This document shows positions 5,371 through 6,126 of a DNA stretch of 6,126 nucleotides, one piece after another. The translations under genes were made by a program, and so were the position numbers. Each line of letters opens with the position of its first letter. The first letter of the stretch is position 1. This DNA comes from Chloroflexi bacterium RIFCSPLOWO2_02_FULL_71_16 (lineage in GTDB: Bacteria; Chloroflexota; Limnocylindria; P2-11E): positions 14,488 to 20,613 of the forward strand of contig MGON01000103.1 of the NCBI GenBank assembly GCA_001795345.1, written 5' to 3'. The notes under the pieces are model-generated. The model did no database searches. It was given only the letters and a program-made list of their open reading frames with translations, and had not been told where the DNA came from.

Positions 5371-6126
5371 CTGATCGAGGCGCGCGGCTGGGGGGCCCGG
5401 TACGCCGGCCGCGCGTCGTGGGCGGTCCGGGGCGTCGACGTTCGGATCGAGGAGGGGGAGCGCGTGCTCCTTCTCGGCCGGTCCGGGGGCGGGAAGAGCA
5501 CGCTCCTGCTCGGCATCGCGGGCCTTCTCGAGCGGGGCCTCGCGACCGAGCGCGAGGGCGGCCTCACCGTCGGTGGCACCCCCGCGGACGGGACGGACGT
5601 CGGAGTGCTCTTCCAGGACCCCGAGTCGCAGCTGGTCATGGCCCGCGCCGGCGACGAGGTGGCGTTCGGGCTCGAGGAGCGCTGCGTCCCGAGCGATGCG
5701 ATCTGGCCGAGAGCGGACGAGGCCCTCGCCGCGGTCGGGTTCCCGTACCCGCGCGACCACCCGACGTCCGCGCTCTCGGGCGGAGAGAAGCAGCGGCTCG
5801 CGCTCGCCGGCGTCCTCGCGCTGCAGCCGCGCATCCTCCTGCTCGACGAGCCGACCGCGAACCTCGATCCGGATGGCGCGCGCGCCCTGTACGCGGTCCT
5901 TCGCCGTCTGGATCGCTCGACGACGGTCTTGCTGGTCGAGCACCACCTCGGCCTGGCTCTCGAGCTCGTCGACCGCATCGTCGCCGTCGACGGCGAGCGT
6001 GGCGTCGTGGTCGACGGGCCGGCCGCGAGCGTCCTGCGGGACCACCGAGCCACGCTCGAGTCCCTCGGAGCGTGGCTGCCGGACGCGGTGCCGGTCCCGC
6101 CCATCGCCGCGGGCCCCGCGGGGGGG
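5371..6126 (+). CDS. ykoD: ECF-type ABC transporter ATPase, YkoD-like (3' truncated by window edge)
   Basis: This is the energising ATPase for the YkoE importer, acting on the cytoplasmic membrane face. The frame is open to the right edge, giving 252 residues. Numbered from CTG 5371, it shows Walker A GRSGGGKST (36-44), Q-loop FQDPESQL (81-88, typical of ECF/CbiO-type ATPases), signature LSGGEKQR (135-142), Walker B ILLLDEP (155-161), D-loop NLDP (164-167) and switch His191 in VEHHL. The last residues are Pro/Ala/Gly-rich, like a linker, so a second ABC domain may follow as in Bacillus YkoD. The start is unclear. No in-frame ATG, GTG or TTG occurs at the expected N-terminus, and the first in-frame GTG (codon 32) is too close to Walker A. 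CTG at 5371, four bases after the ykoE stop, gives a normal N-terminus (IEARGWGARYAGR), but it has no clear Shine-Dalgarno. ATC at 5356, overlapping ykoE, is an alternative. Confidence 0.88.
   Translation, partial: MIEARGWGARYAGRASWAVRGVDVRIEEGERVLLLGRSGGGKSTLLLGIAGLLERGLATEREGGLTVGGTPADGTDVGVLFQDPESQLVMARAGDEVAFGLEERCVPSDAIWPRADEALAAVGFPYPRDHPTSALSGGEKQRLALAGVLALQPRILLLDEPTANLDPDGARALYAVLRRLDRSTTVLLVEHHLGLALELVDRIVAVDGERGVVVDGPAASVLRDHRATLESLGAWLPDAVPVPPIAAGPAGG

Noticed and set aside
5389..5394. Six-G run as the site of a frameshift that hides the ATPase start
   Set aside because: The alternative frames carry TAG at 5364 or TGA at 5372 and no ATG/GTG between these and the run, so a one-base change does not restore a usual start.
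4689..6104. 471-codon - strand frame across ykoE and the ATPase
   Set aside because: It is antisense to two clearly recognisable transporter genes and has a Ser/Arg/Pro-rich shadow composition.

Overview
The window is very GC-rich and densely coded, with GTG, TTG and possibly CTG starts and intergenic gaps of a few to about 70 bases. It carries an actinobacterial or chloroflexotal style of gene content: a TPP riboswitch in front of a YkoE-type thiamine-precursor transporter, a single-domain cold-shock protein, and a secreted C39-like protein with a Pro/Ser/Thr linker. I favour an uncultured high-GC Chloroflexota (Limnocylindria-like) or Actinomycetota. This is inferred from style only; there is no phylogenetic marker in the window.

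Left part (1-1783): the 3' part of tyrA (prephenate/arogenate dehydrogenase, + strand, cut at the left edge) runs head-on into aroA (EPSP synthase, - strand). Both are aromatic amino acid genes. Their stop codons are read from opposite strands of a single CTAG, so there is no spacer between them.

Middle part (1784-4420): 27 bases upstream of aroA, a divergent gene encodes a 384-residue membrane-anchored or exported protein with a Pro-rich linker, a Cys-containing beta-rich region and a C39-like papain-fold domain. It converges on a bacterial lipase-maturation-factor (LMF) family multi-pass membrane protein. The two genes are separated exactly by an 18-bp perfect palindrome.

Right part (4421-6126): a 68-bp divergent region contains an extended -10-like element. 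It leads into a rightward transcription unit: csp (cold-shock protein, 67 aa), then a complete TPP (THI-box) riboswitch that starts 2 bases after the csp stop, then ykoE (membrane S-component for thiamine or hydroxymethylpyrimidine), then an ECF-type ABC ATPase (YkoD-like) that runs off the right edge. The riboswitch contains the ykoE Shine-Dalgarno sequence in its conserved 3' box, and its closing stem reaches the GTG start. This predicts that TPP blocks translation of the transporter. Because no room exists between csp and the aptamer, the riboswitch is probably transcribed by read-through from csp or from a promoter inside csp.

No rRNA, tRNA, CRISPR array, insertion sequence or integrase was seen, and no stretch over 300 bases lacks a gene. 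I did not find a clearly new multi-gene system. The most interesting items are the csp-riboswitch-ykoE arrangement, the missing canonical start of the ATPase, the C39-like protein, and active-site substitutions in TyrA and AroA.
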